Assembly (NCBI RefSeq): GCF_014926405.1
Contig: NZ_JACXXJ020000005.1
Location: 2,671,001 to 2,735,000, forward strand
Direction of reading: 5' to 3'
DNA from: Agrobacterium vitis
GTDB lineage: Bacteria > Pseudomonadota > Alphaproteobacteria > Rhizobiales > Rhizobiaceae
Length of the DNA stretch: 64,000 nucleotides
The notes below the pieces were generated by a model. The model was not told the DNA's origin, searched no databases, and saw nothing but the letters and a program-made list of their open reading frames with translations. This document shows positions 27,099 to 37,514 of this stretch, in pieces (within the stretch, counting starts at the first letter, position 1; each line of letters begins with the position of its first letter). The position numbers and the translations under genes were made by a program.

Positions 27099-30000
27099 GT
27101 GGCCAAAGTAGAAGTTTCCGACATAGTAGGCGCGGTTGAAGGCTTCGCAGAGGGCGAGGCTGTAGCTCACCACTCTTTCGCGGCTAGCGTTGCAAGTACG
27201 GTTATAAGTACTTCTTTCACAATAGCTGGCGCGGGTCTTGCGGCTGCGGAGACATTTGGGGTTGGAACCGTCATAGGAGCGACAGTTGGTGGTGCTGTCG
27301 GCGGTGCCGTGGGCAACTACGTGGCAAACCTAATTGATGGGGAACCCTCGACGGTAAAAAATACTGTGACCGCTTCGGCTGTAGGCGCTGTGGGAGGACT
27401 GGGAGGCGGTCTTTTGGGGATAGGCATCGGGTCTGCTGCCGCAGACTTGGCCGGCACTGAAACTTTCGAGGCAATGGGTACTGGATTCGGGTACGGCTCA
27501 GGCATTGGCACTGCCGGGACAACTGCACTCATTGACAGCCGCCCGGAGACAACTCCGTATCAAGGTTTAGGCACGGATCCCTATAATACCCCGGCTGAAA
27601 TGGGCCCCGGCCCTGGTGTTCAGGTCAGCGGTGCAAGTGATCCTTTCTCGTTTTCCGGCTGGGTGGATGGGACACCGGCGGTGGGTCAAACGAATGCTTT
27701 TGGCGCAACGTCCCCTAATGCAGGTATGTCGGGCGGGGTGGGATATGGTGCCGGTCTAGGTAGCTCTAACATTTATGGTGGAGGCTCCTCGGCAGCTGGA
27801 AACTCTGGAACTTCATCCTACGGTAATTATGGCGGCGGATCCTATACAGGCGGATCTTACGATGGAAGCACAGCTGGCAGCACCGGCGGTGAAACTGGTA
27901 GCACAGGCGGCGGTGGAACCGGCAGTACAGGCGGCGGCGGGACCGGCAGCACGGGCGGCGGCGGGACCGGTGGCACAGGTGGCGGCGGGACCGGCAGCAC
28001 GGGCGGCGGCGGGACCGGTGGCACAGGTGGCGGCGGGACCGGTAGCACGGGCGGTGGCGGGACCGGTAGCTCAGGCGGTGGCGGGACTGGTAGCACAGGC
28101 GGTGGCGGGAGCGGTAGCACGGGCGGCGGCGGGACTGGTAGCACAGGCGGTGGCGGGACCGGTAGCTCAGGGGGCGGCTCGGGCAGTTCCGGAGGATCTG
28201 GCGGCGGTGGTTCCGGCGGCGGGTCGGGTGGTTCACCTATTGTGCTGGATCTGAACGGCAATGGCATCCAGATCACAGCATTGAATGCGTCGGACAAGTA
28301 TTTCGACATGGCGGGCGATGGCAAACAGCACAAGACCGCTTGGGCTGGAGCGGGCGATGGCGTGCTGGTCCTAGACCTCAACGGGTCGGGCAAGATTACC
28401 CAGCAAGATCAGGTACAGTTCACAGCCTGGGACCCCACTGCGACGTCAGACATGCAGGCTCTCAGGGATGTCTTCGATACAAACCACAACGGGAAGCTCG
28501 ACGCCGGGGATGCCGATTGGAACGACTTCAAGGTGATGGTCACCAATGCCGACGGTTCGACCACCTTGAAGACGCTGGCACAGCTCGGCATTACATCGAT
28601 TGATCTTACGAGCAATCACCAGGACATAGTCATGCCAGACGGCTCGGCGATATCTGGCGAAACCACATTCACGAAGAGCGGTGGCTCGACGGGCACTGCT
28701 GCCGACGCGGTTTTCTCCTATGATCCTGATGGTTATCTGGTCAAGCAGACCCGGACAAAGAATGCTGACGGCACATCGACCCTTGACAGCAAATCCTTCA
28801 ATGCAAATGGCACGCTGGCCAGCGAAACGCTGTCTACCTACGGTGCCGATGGGAATACGGTAACCCGGAAATTCGACGATAATGGCGACGGCGTTTTCAA
28901 TCGCACCCAGACGGATACGAAAACCACCAATTCCGATGGGTCACTGACGGAAACCATCCGCAACTATGATAGCAGCGGCACCAGGTTGACGAGTGAGCTT
29001 CAGCTCATAACCGCATCCGATGGCAAGACGCGCACAATTTTGCGCGACACGAATGGATGGGGCTTCTTCGACGAGGTGGAAACCGTCACGTTCGGCTCGG
29101 ATGGCTCTGAGACGACGACCGCCAGTGACATGAATGCCGATGGTTCGCTTCGGGACCGCACCATTGTCACCACCAGTGCCGATGGCCTGAGCAAGACAGC
29201 TCAACTGGAAAAGACTGGTAACGGGCAGATCGATTCCACCCAGACCGATGTTATCACTGTCGCCTCGGATGGGACGCGAACAGAAACCGTCATTCAGTAC
29301 GCTGGTCCTGGCACGACGCAAACAAACACAATCGGGACGTCCACGACTGTCACCAGCGCCAATGGTGACAGCAAGACCACCAGCACAGATCTTGATGGCA
29401 ACGGTTCTACCGATCTCGTTTCCACGAGTTCGATTGTCTTCAATGCTGATGGCAGCACAACGACGACCCAGAGCGAATTGAATGGCGACGGCACTCTTCG
29501 CGATCGCACGGAGACGGACCTCAGTGCCAATGGCATCAATAAGACCACCAAGGTCGATATCGATGGCGACGGTGTCTTCGATACGATCACGACAGAGACC
29601 GTTGTGCAGAATAGTGATGGGTCAGGGTCCGATACGACGGCAACAAGCAACGCCAACGGCAGCTTACGTCAGGAACAAGTGTCATCCTGGAGCGCCGATG
29701 GTAAGACGAAGACGGCAGAAACCGATCGGGATGGCGACGGTCATTTCGACCGGATTGATGTGACAACGATTGGGAGCGATGGCAGTTCGACCGAGACGGT
29801 CTCGAATTACAGTCCCAATGGATCGGTTCTCGTTTCGAAGACACTCACGGTCACGAGCGCTGATGGCCTGACCAAAACCAGCCAGATCGATATCAACGGA
29901 GACGGCAGCTTCGACTCAGCGCAATCGACTGCGACCGTGCATAACAGTGATGGTTCCTCGACAGTAACGGTTATCGCCAAAAGTGGTGCCAATGCTGTGG

Positions 30001-33000
30001 AAACGGGCAGAACGGTCACGACGACCAGCGCCAATGGCCATTCCGTTACCATACAAAAGTTTCTCGATGGTCAGTCAACAGCCGATTATGCAACAACGGA
30101 TGTGAAGGCGACAAACGCCGATGGATCCTCCACGGAGACTGTGACGACGTTGATCGGCACAAGCCAGGTTCAGGTCAGTCGTACTGTCACCGTCGTCAGC
30201 GAGGACAAGCGGACGACGACGGTTTCGACCACCACCGACAACAACCAGTCACCGACGGCCGTGACTGAGACAGACATCCATGCCGATGGCTCCGAAACTC
30301 AGACGGCCTCGAATTACAGCCCTGACGGCTCTGTGCTTCTATCGCGTACTGTGACGACGACCAGTGCTGACGGCCTGAGCGTCACAACCACACGCGATGC
30401 CAATGGCGACGGTATTATCGATGCGACCTCCGTTTCGCAGACTGTGCTCGAAACCGACGGTTCTACGGTGACAACCGTAACCCGTGATTACGGCTCCGGC
30501 ACGGCTGCCGCAAATGAGGTGGGTAAGACGCAGACCACAAGCAGTGCCAATGGTTTGTCGGTAATCACCCGAACCGATTATGATGGTAATGGTAGCTTCG
30601 ACAGCGAAAACGTGGATTCAAAGACGCTCAATGCAGATGGCTCCTCGACAGAAACCCTTTCCACCTACAACGGAGATGGTTCGCGTCTTCTGACCCGCAC
30701 ACAAACTGTAACCAGCGCTAATGGCTTAAACGTTACCACCAGCAGTGACGTCGATGGAGATGGGACGTTTGATGCCATAACCACAGACGTAACCGTTCTC
30801 AACGCAGATGGTTCTAAAACGGAAACCAAGACTGTTTCCGACGCAAATCATACCCTGGTCTCAAAATCCGTTTCTACGACAAATTCTGCTGGGACCGCAG
30901 GTTCATCCAGCACGTATCTGAATGGCAGTTCCACTGCATATCAAAGCCAGACGCTCAGCGTTAATGCCGATGGCTCAAGCACATCTGTAACGTCGACCTA
31001 CGACGCAAATGGCGTTGCCGCGTCTTCTTTCAGCAAAACCATCAGCGCCGATGGGCTAACTCAATCGAGCACGCTGACCGTTAGCGGTGATCAAACAGCC
31101 GGCCGCTCGACCTCGTCGGTCGAAATCCTGAATGCTGACGGCTCTAAAGCGCAGTCTTTTTCCGATTTCGGATCAGGAGGAGCACTTGTCGACAAAACGA
31201 GCGATCAGACCAGCGCCGACGGCCTTGCAACCGCCACTCAGTGGGACGACAACGGTGATGGCGTCGTCGATTACTCTCTATCCAAAACCACTGTCCTCAA
31301 TGCGGATGGCTCCACGACTGTTACGAGCAGCAGCTACAATGGTGATGACTCGCTGCACAACCGGACGGTTACGGTCACAAGCGCCGATAAGAACAGCGTG
31401 ACGACGACACGTGATGTCAACGGCGATGGCGCCGTAGATCAAACCGTTCAAAGTCTCAGGAATGGAAGCGGATCTACAACGGTCGCAGCGATGGATGGCA
31501 CGGTTGAGACAGCCTCAGGCCGGGCATTCGGGTCGCAGGATGGCCGTTATGAAACAGATAGCGCGGACGGGCTGACAAGAACTGTGCTATACGATGCAAA
31601 TGGCGATGGATTGGCGGAGACCGGTCAAGTCTCGACTACCACCGTCAATTCCGACGGCAGTCACATAACGACGATACTGGATGAAACGTTCTCAGGCGGT
31701 GATGCCAGTTCGGCAAATCCAAGCTACAACGCCACCATCAGCGATCGGACCCAGATAAACTCCAGCGCCAATGGCTTGGATAGCATGACAAAGTGGGATC
31801 TCGATGGTTCGGGAGATTATGCCGAGAGCAAAGCCGATGTGAAGAGCATTGGCAGTGATGGCTCGACAACCGAAACCATCAGCATGGTCCGCCAAGGGGC
31901 TCTGACCAGCCGGAAATCAACCACCGTCAGCGGCAATGGCCTGACCACCACGACCTCCTGGGATGCAACCGGCTCTGGAACCGCTGCGCAGCAATCCACC
32001 TCAAGCAAGGAGGTCGAAGCCGATGGCTCGACGGTGCTGACGACGAATTCCGTGGCTCTGCCCGGACTGGACCTGTCGGCATCCATCGTCACCACCCAGG
32101 CGGATGGTCTCAGTGTCATCACTGATATCGATGAGGATGGCGATGGTGTCTTTGAGAAGATCATGAACCGGACGGTAACGATGCTTGCGGACGGCTCAAG
32201 CTCTGTCGTGGTGTCCGACAGCAATTCCGCAGGCGCTCTTCTTGACAAGACGACGACCCAGACCAGCCTGAACGGGCGGCATATGGTCATCAGCACCGAT
32301 GCCGATGGCAATGGTTCGGTCGATCAGGTGGTCTATAGCCTGCAGGCCGTAGACGGCGGCACACAGACGGTGAAGACCAACTACAATGCCGATGGTTCCA
32401 CGGGCAGTCGGGTCGTCTCCACGACGACAGCCGATGGACTGGTGATGACGACCAGCCAGGATCTGGACGGCGACGGGCTGGCGGATCGGAAGATCGTCGA
32501 CACCACGGCCAGCAATGCCGATGGCTCAAGCAGGCTGCTGGAGCAGACCTATGCAACGAGCGGCACGACGGCATCGGGTGCCACATCGGCGATCACGCCC
32601 GTGCTGATCAAGACCGTTCAGCGCAGCGAGAGCGCGGACGGAAGGACAACGGTCACCACGACCGACGTCAATGGTGATGGCAGTGTCGACAAGGTTGTGA
32701 CGGACGTGACGCATGCCGACGGGTCGAAGACCACGACCACCACGGCCAATGCAGTGGCGCAACGCTATCAAAGCCATCTCGGCACTGTGCTCTGGCATTC
32801 CGCCTTTGCCGCTCAAGACGAGAAGGTCGCTGCCAGTAGCATACAGACCACGGACTCCACGGGCATGAGCAGCACTGTGTTGTCGGACTATGACGGCGAT
32901 GGCATCAACGATCATCAGGAAAGCTGGACGAGGAACATCGACGGATCGCAGATTGCTACGATCAGCGACATGGATGCCGATGGCGGTATCGCTGCGCGCG

Positions 33001-35267
33001 GCCTGGAAACCATCACTGCCGATGGTCTGACGACGATCCTCTATGAGGATAGCAGCAATAGCGGCATGGTCGACCACATCGACAAGGCCGTCATGCGGGC
33101 GGATGGTAGCGAAGTCGAAACCATTAGCGATCTCAATGACGATGGTTCCGTGGCGGGATCGACCACCACCACCATCAGCGCCACCGGCCAGACCAGCACC
33201 AGCCGGTCCACGTTTCAGTCAGCGACCACGCAAACCGTGTCGGACGACAACAGCAGCCGCGGCTTTTCCGGAAGCGACGATGCCATCGACGTCGAAGGTC
33301 AGTCCAACCAGATCATCCTTGGCAATGGCATCAATCAGGTGGCCCTCGTCGGGGACGATAATACCGTTCATGAAACCGGAAATACGGTCGCCACCATTGC
33401 AGCCTATGGGGCCAATGAACGCCTGGAGGTCAGCGGGCGCAACAATATCGCCACGGTTTCCAATGCGTCCGTTGTCGTCGATAATGGTGGCGGGCTGATC
33501 CTTTCGGGAGGCAACGACAGCGTTGTCCTGCACGGCAACAGCCAGGTGCGGATCTGGAGCGGCGATAGCAATACGGTGGAAATCTCCGGCTACGGCACGG
33601 GACTCGACGCTTTCGGTACGACAATCTCCATCGACGATGGGGCAACAGTCCTCGTTAGCGGTGATGACGATCAGGTCGCTGCCCATAACGGTTCGGTTCT
33701 TGTTGATACCGACCGAACGGTGAGTGGCGATGAGCTCGATGTTATCGGCCAGGGGGTCAATGCGGCGATTTCCGGCTGGACCATTTCCGTGGGCGAGAAT
33801 GCGTCCGGAACGGTGACGGGAGATGATAACGCCATCGCTCTCTATGGAAACGCCGTGTTCTCCATTGCCAGCGGCGCCGATAATACTGTCACAGCCTTCG
33901 GTACAAACAATACGGTGATGGCCTCGAATGCCAGCGTTGTCGTGGAAACCGACAGCAGCCTGACACTGACCGGTAATGGTTTGACGATCGATGAATATAC
34001 CGATGCAAGCCTGACCCTTTCGGGCAGCGGCAGCACCATCTCCATCGACGGACGGGGCACGACCGCCACGGCCTCGAATGCGACGATCATCATGACGGGT
34101 TCGGCGGATGCCGTTGTCACCGGGGGTGGCGATACGCTGAATGTCTCTGGCAATAGCAACAATGCCACGCTTTCGGGCGGAACCGTTCATGTAGGGACGG
34201 CAACGCAAGCAGCCAGCCTATCCCTGGCGGGAGATGGCGATGACATCACGCTTGCCGGGAATGGTTCCTCGCTCGATGCCAGCGGTTCTGGCGGCAGGCT
34301 GGATATTCAGGGAGATGCGACAGTCGCCTCGATCTCGACGGCTACAATTCAGATCGATGGTGATTTTTCCACCATCTACGGTGAGAATAATACGATCACG
34401 ATCAACCGCGCTGATGCGTCCGTCGCGGTGTGGGGCGATCACAACCGCATCAACGGCAATGCGAGCGGTGACACCGTGACCATTGTGGGGACGGATGAAA
34501 CAGCCGCATTGTCCCATGCAAGCGTCACCATCAGCACGGACTCCACCGTCACGATGACGGGCGACGATCTGACCGTCGAGGCAGACATTCGGGCAAGTCT
34601 GACCGTTTCGGGCAACGACAACGTGATCTCAATCGGAGGGCGCGGCACCAGCATCACCACCTCGAATGCAACGCTGGTCATGAGCGGCTCTGCCGATGTC
34701 ACGGTTACAGGAAGCGACGACGTTCTAAATGTGAGCGGCAGCAGCAACAATGCCGTTCTATCGGTCGGAACCATCAATATCGCCGAGGGCGCGGAGGTGA
34801 TGGTCGACGGCAATAACAACAGCGTGGTTCTGAATTCCGGTAGCGATATGGACACCGCCGATGGCAGCGGGCTGCACGACACTGTCGAGGTCAAGGGCGC
34901 CGGTGCCTTGACAGCGGTGGATCAATCGAGCGTGACGCTAGATGCCGGAGCATCGCTCTCCCTGACCGGTGAGCAGGATACGATCAACATGGGCCAGGAT
35001 ACGGCGCTCGAAATCTTCGGGGCCAATGATAACTTCATCTTCCATGCAGGCTTCGGCCAGGATGTAATATCGGGTTATCAGGCCTCAGGCAGCAGCGCCG
35101 ATATGATTGCTTTTGATCACACGACCTTCTCGGATTGGACAGATCTTCTCTCCAACGCACAGCAGTCCGGACAAGATGTGGTCATTACCTCTCACAACAA
35201 TGACACACTGACGCTAACGAATACGTCCCTTTCAAACCTTCAGCAGAGCAAGTTCAGCTTCTCCTGA
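27099..35267 (+). CDS. Giant repetitive calcium-binding exoprotein (2722 aa), putative type I secretion substrate
   Basis: Layout in nucleotides: 27099-27540, Gly/Ala-rich hydrophobic head with Gly-zipper GTVIGATVGGAVGGAVG; 27890-28230, Gly-Thr-Ser linker of 8-residue units; 28235-28620, a domain opening SPIVLDLNGNGIQITALN with DTNHNGKLDAGD, common in large RTX-like exoproteins; about 28720-33220, some 26 repeats of 54-60 residues of the form SADGLxxTT..DxNGDGxxD..NADGSxTET, each with an EF-hand/dockerin-like calcium loop; 33230-34960, Asn/Gly-rich beta-solenoid (SGNDNVISI type); then a tail with GANDNFIFHAGFGQDVISGY and an uncleaved C-terminal signal ending KFSFS. No N-terminal Sec signal. 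GTG 27099 is preferred over TTG 27072 because GGAG (27089-27092) is well placed. Exporter genes follow directly. Role as adhesin, matrix protein or toxin is open. Confidence 0.9.
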   Translation: MAKVEVSDIVGAVEGFAEGEAVAHHSFAASVASTVISTSFTIAGAGLAAAETFGVGTVIGATVGGAVGGAVGNYVANLIDGEPSTVKNTVTASAVGAVGGLGGGLLGIGIGSAAADLAGTETFEAMGTGFGYGSGIGTAGTTALIDSRPETTPYQGLGTDPYNTPAEMGPGPGVQVSGASDPFSFSGWVDGTPAVGQTNAFGATSPNAGMSGGVGYGAGLGSSNIYGGGSSAAGNSGTSSYGNYGGGSYTGGSYDGSTAGSTGGETGSTGGGGTGSTGGGGTGSTGGGGTGGTGGGGTGSTGGGGTGGTGGGGTGSTGGGGTGSSGGGGTGSTGGGGSGSTGGGGTGSTGGGGTGSSGGGSGSSGGSGGGGSGGGSGGSPIVLDLNGNGIQITALNASDKYFDMAGDGKQHKTAWAGAGDGVLVLDLNGSGKITQQDQVQFTAWDPTATSDMQALRDVFDTNHNGKLDAGDADWNDFKVMVTNADGSTTLKTLAQLGITSIDLTSNHQDIVMPDGSAISGETTFTKSGGSTGTAADAVFSYDPDGYLVKQTRTKNADGTSTLDSKSFNANGTLASETLSTYGADGNTVTRKFDDNGDGVFNRTQTDTKTTNSDGSLTETIRNYDSSGTRLTSELQLITASDGKTRTILRDTNGWGFFDEVETVTFGSDGSETTTASDMNADGSLRDRTIVTTSADGLSKTAQLEKTGNGQIDSTQTDVITVASDGTRTETVIQYAGPGTTQTNTIGTSTTVTSANGDSKTTSTDLDGNGSTDLVSTSSIVFNADGSTTTTQSELNGDGTLRDRTETDLSANGINKTTKVDIDGDGVFDTITTETVVQNSDGSGSDTTATSNANGSLRQEQVSSWSADGKTKTAETDRDGDGHFDRIDVTTIGSDGSSTETVSNYSPNGSVLVSKTLTVTSADGLTKTSQIDINGDGSFDSAQSTATVHNSDGSSTVTVIAKSGANAVETGRTVTTTSANGHSVTIQKFLDGQSTADYATTDVKATNADGSSTETVTTLIGTSQVQVSRTVTVVSEDKRTTTVSTTTDNNQSPTAVTETDIHADGSETQTASNYSPDGSVLLSRTVTTTSADGLSVTTTRDANGDGIIDATSVSQTVLETDGSTVTTVTRDYGSGTAAANEVGKTQTTSSANGLSVITRTDYDGNGSFDSENVDSKTLNADGSSTETLSTYNGDGSRLLTRTQTVTSANGLNVTTSSDVDGDGTFDAITTDVTVLNADGSKTETKTVSDANHTLVSKSVSTTNSAGTAGSSSTYLNGSSTAYQSQTLSVNADGSSTSVTSTYDANGVAASSFSKTISADGLTQSSTLTVSGDQTAGRSTSSVEILNADGSKAQSFSDFGSGGALVDKTSDQTSADGLATATQWDDNGDGVVDYSLSKTTVLNADGSTTVTSSSYNGDDSLHNRTVTVTSADKNSVTTTRDVNGDGAVDQTVQSLRNGSGSTTVAAMDGTVETASGRAFGSQDGRYETDSADGLTRTVLYDANGDGLAETGQVSTTTVNSDGSHITTILDETFSGGDASSANPSYNATISDRTQINSSANGLDSMTKWDLDGSGDYAESKADVKSIGSDGSTTETISMVRQGALTSRKSTTVSGNGLTTTTSWDATGSGTAAQQSTSSKEVEADGSTVLTTNSVALPGLDLSASIVTTQADGLSVITDIDEDGDGVFEKIMNRTVTMLADGSSSVVVSDSNSAGALLDKTTTQTSLNGRHMVISTDADGNGSVDQVVYSLQAVDGGTQTVKTNYNADGSTGSRVVSTTTADGLVMTTSQDLDGDGLADRKIVDTTASNADGSSRLLEQTYATSGTTASGATSAITPVLIKTVQRSESADGRTTVTTTDVNGDGSVDKVVTDVTHADGSKTTTTTANAVAQRYQSHLGTVLWHSAFAAQDEKVAASSIQTTDSTGMSSTVLSDYDGDGINDHQESWTRNIDGSQIATISDMDADGGIAARGLETITADGLTTILYEDSSNSGMVDHIDKAVMRADGSEVETISDLNDDGSVAGSTTTTISATGQTSTSRSTFQSATTQTVSDDNSSRGFSGSDDAIDVEGQSNQIILGNGINQVALVGDDNTVHETGNTVATIAAYGANERLEVSGRNNIATVSNASVVVDNGGGLILSGGNDSVVLHGNSQVRIWSGDSNTVEISGYGTGLDAFGTTISIDDGATVLVSGDDDQVAAHNGSVLVDTDRTVSGDELDVIGQGVNAAISGWTISVGENASGTVTGDDNAIALYGNAVFSIASGADNTVTAFGTNNTVMASNASVVVETDSSLTLTGNGLTIDEYTDASLTLSGSGSTISIDGRGTTATASNATIIMTGSADAVVTGGGDTLNVSGNSNNATLSGGTVHVGTATQAASLSLAGDGDDITLAGNGSSLDASGSGGRLDIQGDATVASISTATIQIDGDFSTIYGENNTITINRADASVAVWGDHNRINGNASGDTVTIVGTDETAALSHASVTISTDSTVTMTGDDLTVEADIRASLTVSGNDNVISIGGRGTSITTSNATLVMSGSADVTVTGSDDVLNVSGSSNNAVLSVGTINIAEGAEVMVDGNNNSVVLNSGSDMDTADGSGLHDTVEVKGAGALTAVDQSSVTLDAGASLSLTGEQDTINMGQDTALEIFGANDNFIFHAGFGQDVISGYQASGSSADMIAFDHTTFSDWTDLLSNAQQSGQDVVITSHNNDTLTLTNTSLSNLQQSKFSFS
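27894..28190 (+). repeat. 24-bp minisatellite coding for the Gly-Thr-Ser linker
   Basis: About a dozen tandem 24-base units encode TGSTGGGG variants (TGGTGGGG, TGSSGGGG, SGSTGGGG). The unit length is a multiple of three, so slippage would change linker length without shifting frame. Confidence 0.85.
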
Positions 35268-35360
35268 GCCGGAACTGATTCAAAACAAAGTGCTGGGCCG
35301 GATGTCCGTCAAATTGGATTTGACCGAAGCCGGCTCAGCAGTTCTTGGTGGGAGGCACCC

Positions 35361-37514
35361 TTGAACGTTGATGTTTTTCCGGAAGCCGTGGATTCCGGTC
35401 TGTCTGCTCTTTGCGGAATAGCCGCCTTCTTCAGGATCGCGGCGGATCCAAGGCATTTGCAAAAGGAACTCGCTCTGACAGGGCGGACTGCCGATGAAGA
35501 CGATCTAGTACGCGCAGCTGCCATGATTGGTCTTAAAGCTCGCACCGTTACTGGGTTGACCGAAAAGCGCCTGAACACCGTTCCGGTCCCAACCATCGCC
35601 TGCATGAGCAATGGTGGCTTTCAGGTCTATGCGGGCAAGACGACGAGCGGTGGCTATCGTGTCGTTGACCCAATCACCAAGATCGCCCGCGAATTGACAA
35701 TCGATGCTCTGATGGCCGAACTCGGACGGAAACTCGTCCTGGTCGGCCTGCGCGTCGGAGGACAAGGTACCGACCCCAGAAAATTCGGCCTGAGTTGGTT
35801 TCTGCCATCTATCTGGCGCTATCGCAAGCCGATCATCCACGTCCTGCTCGCTTCTTTCTTCGTTCAGATCTTCGCGCTGGTCTCGCCGCTCTTTTTTCAA
35901 GTCGTGGTAGACAAAGTTCTGACGCACAAGGGCTATTCGACACTCATTGTTCTGGTCGTTGGCCTGGTCATTGTGGGCCTATTCGATGTTGTGCTGAAGT
36001 ATCTGCGCAGTTATGCCCTGTCGCACACCACCAATCGTATCGACATCGAACTCGGTCAGCGTCTCTTCCGCCATCTGTTACATCTGCCGCTCGGCTATTT
36101 CGAAACGCGGCCGGCCGGACATACCGTCGCAAGAGTGCGTGAGCTTGAAACCATCCGCAATTTCTTGACCGGGCAGGCTTTGTTCTCAGTCATCGACCTG
36201 TTCTTTACCATTGTCGCGATTGGCGTCTTGTCGGTTTACTCCGTTTGGCTGACGTTGATCGTCGTCGCTTCAATTCCCCTTTACGTGTTGATCGCCCTGC
36301 TCGTGCGTCCGGCACTGCGCAGCAAGATCAACGAAAAATTCAACCGAGGCGCCATAAGTCAGCAGTTCTTGGTTGAGGCTGTCGTCGGCATTCACACGGT
36401 CAAAGCCGGCGCTGTGGAGCCTGTTATGCAGGCGCAATGGGCCGAACGATTGGCGGCCTATGTTCGAACCAGCTTCGACGTGACGATGCTGAGTGCCGGC
36501 GGACAGAACGCAATTCAATATGTCAGTAAAATCTCAACCGCTCTTATCCTTTTGTTCGGCGCCAAGGCGGTTATCGATAATGATCTGACCGTGGGCGGTC
36601 TAATCGCCTTCAATATGATTGCGGGACAGGTCGCCCAGCCGATCCTGCGGCTGTCGCAAGTCTGGCAGGATTTTCAGCAGGTGCAGATCTCCATGGACAG
36701 GCTCGGGGATATCCTGAACTTTCCCACGGAATATGCGCCGAAAACAGCACTAACGCTTGCCAGGCCCCGAGGTGGCATCGACATCCATGACGTGACCTTC
36801 CGTTATCGTCCAGGTGGGCCAGAAATCCTAAAATCCGTCAGTCTCAGTGTCCGCCCAGGAGAAATCATAGGTATCGTCGGCTCGTCTGGCTCCGGAAAGT
36901 CCACACTGACAAAACTGGTTCAACGTCTTTATAGCCCTGAGCAGGGCCAAGTTCTTATGGATGGCACGGATATTTCCCAACTCGACCCCGCGTGGCTGAG
37001 GGGGCAGATTGGCGTTGTTCTACAGGAAAACCTGCTGTTCAACCGGACCATTCACGAAAATATCGCCTTTGCCAATCCGGCTCTGCCGCGCGCCACGGTG
37101 ATTGCCATTGCCAACTTGGCAGGCGCCGATGAGTTCATCTCGAAGCTGCCACAGGGCTATGACACACAGATTGAGGAACGGGGAGCCAATCTATCTGGTG
37201 GGCAACGGCAGCGAATTGCAATTGCAAGAGCGCTCGCCACGAACCCACCGATCCTTATTTTCGATGAAGCCACCTCTGCGTTGGACTACGAAAGTGAGCG
37301 GGTGATTCAAAACAATATGAGCAAAATATCGCAAGGCAGAACAGTGCTGATCATCGCCCACCGGCTGGCGGCGGTGCGACCATGCCACCGCATCGTTGGG
37401 ATGAGGGACGGCAAGATTGCCGAAGTAGGCAGTCATTCTGAGCTGCTCGCAAAACCTGAAGGAATCTATGCCAGGCTTTGGGCACTGCAAAACGATCCAG
37501 CAGGTGTGTCATGA
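35361..37514 (+). CDS. Type I secretion ABC transporter, HlyB type with inactive C39-like domain
   Basis: A 717-residue inner-membrane exporter. Residues 1-130 are a C39-peptidase-like domain in which the catalytic D-C-G is D-S-G (VDSGLSALCGIAAFF) and the catalytic His position reads GGFQVYAG, so it should dock the substrate rather than cut a leader, as in HlyB. Six helices span about 155-430. The ATPase has Walker A GSSGSGKST, signature LSGGQRQRIAIARAL, Walker B ILIFDEATSALD and the H-loop IIAHRLAAV. The start is TTG 35361 with GGAGG five bases upstream; the nearby ATG 35371 is out of frame. It exports, most likely, the giant protein encoded just upstream. Its stop overlaps the HlyD start. 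Confidence 0.94.
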   Translation: MNVDVFPEAVDSGLSALCGIAAFFRIAADPRHLQKELALTGRTADEDDLVRAAAMIGLKARTVTGLTEKRLNTVPVPTIACMSNGGFQVYAGKTTSGGYRVVDPITKIARELTIDALMAELGRKLVLVGLRVGGQGTDPRKFGLSWFLPSIWRYRKPIIHVLLASFFVQIFALVSPLFFQVVVDKVLTHKGYSTLIVLVVGLVIVGLFDVVLKYLRSYALSHTTNRIDIELGQRLFRHLLHLPLGYFETRPAGHTVARVRELETIRNFLTGQALFSVIDLFFTIVAIGVLSVYSVWLTLIVVASIPLYVLIALLVRPALRSKINEKFNRGAISQQFLVEAVVGIHTVKAGAVEPVMQAQWAERLAAYVRTSFDVTMLSAGGQNAIQYVSKISTALILLFGAKAVIDNDLTVGGLIAFNMIAGQVAQPILRLSQVWQDFQQVQISMDRLGDILNFPTEYAPKTALTLARPRGGIDIHDVTFRYRPGGPEILKSVSLSVRPGEIIGIVGSSGSGKSTLTKLVQRLYSPEQGQVLMDGTDISQLDPAWLRGQIGVVLQENLLFNRTIHENIAFANPALPRATVIAIANLAGADEFISKLPQGYDTQIEERGANLSGGQRQRIAIARALATNPPILIFDEATSALDYESERVIQNNMSKISQGRTVLIIAHRLAAVRPCHRIVGMRDGKIAEVGSHSELLAKPEGIYARLWALQNDPAGVS

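Noticed and set aside
27894..28190. CRISPR-like array
   Set aside because: The tandem units have no unique spacers and are in-frame coding repeats.
27766..28393. Arg/His-rich and Pro-rich frames antisense to the Gly linker, and a plus-strand Ala/Val frame
   Set aside because: Products of the 24-bp GC-rich minisatellite read in other frames.
32526..34208. Minus-strand frames of 183 and 329 codons inside the giant gene
   Set aside because: Shadows of the repetitive exoprotein; they only mirror its codon periodicity.
27099..35267. Classical RTX toxin with GGxGxD nonapeptides
   Set aside because: The dominant repeat is DxNGDGxxD within 54-60 residue units, and no toxin or acyltransferase-activator gene is present.
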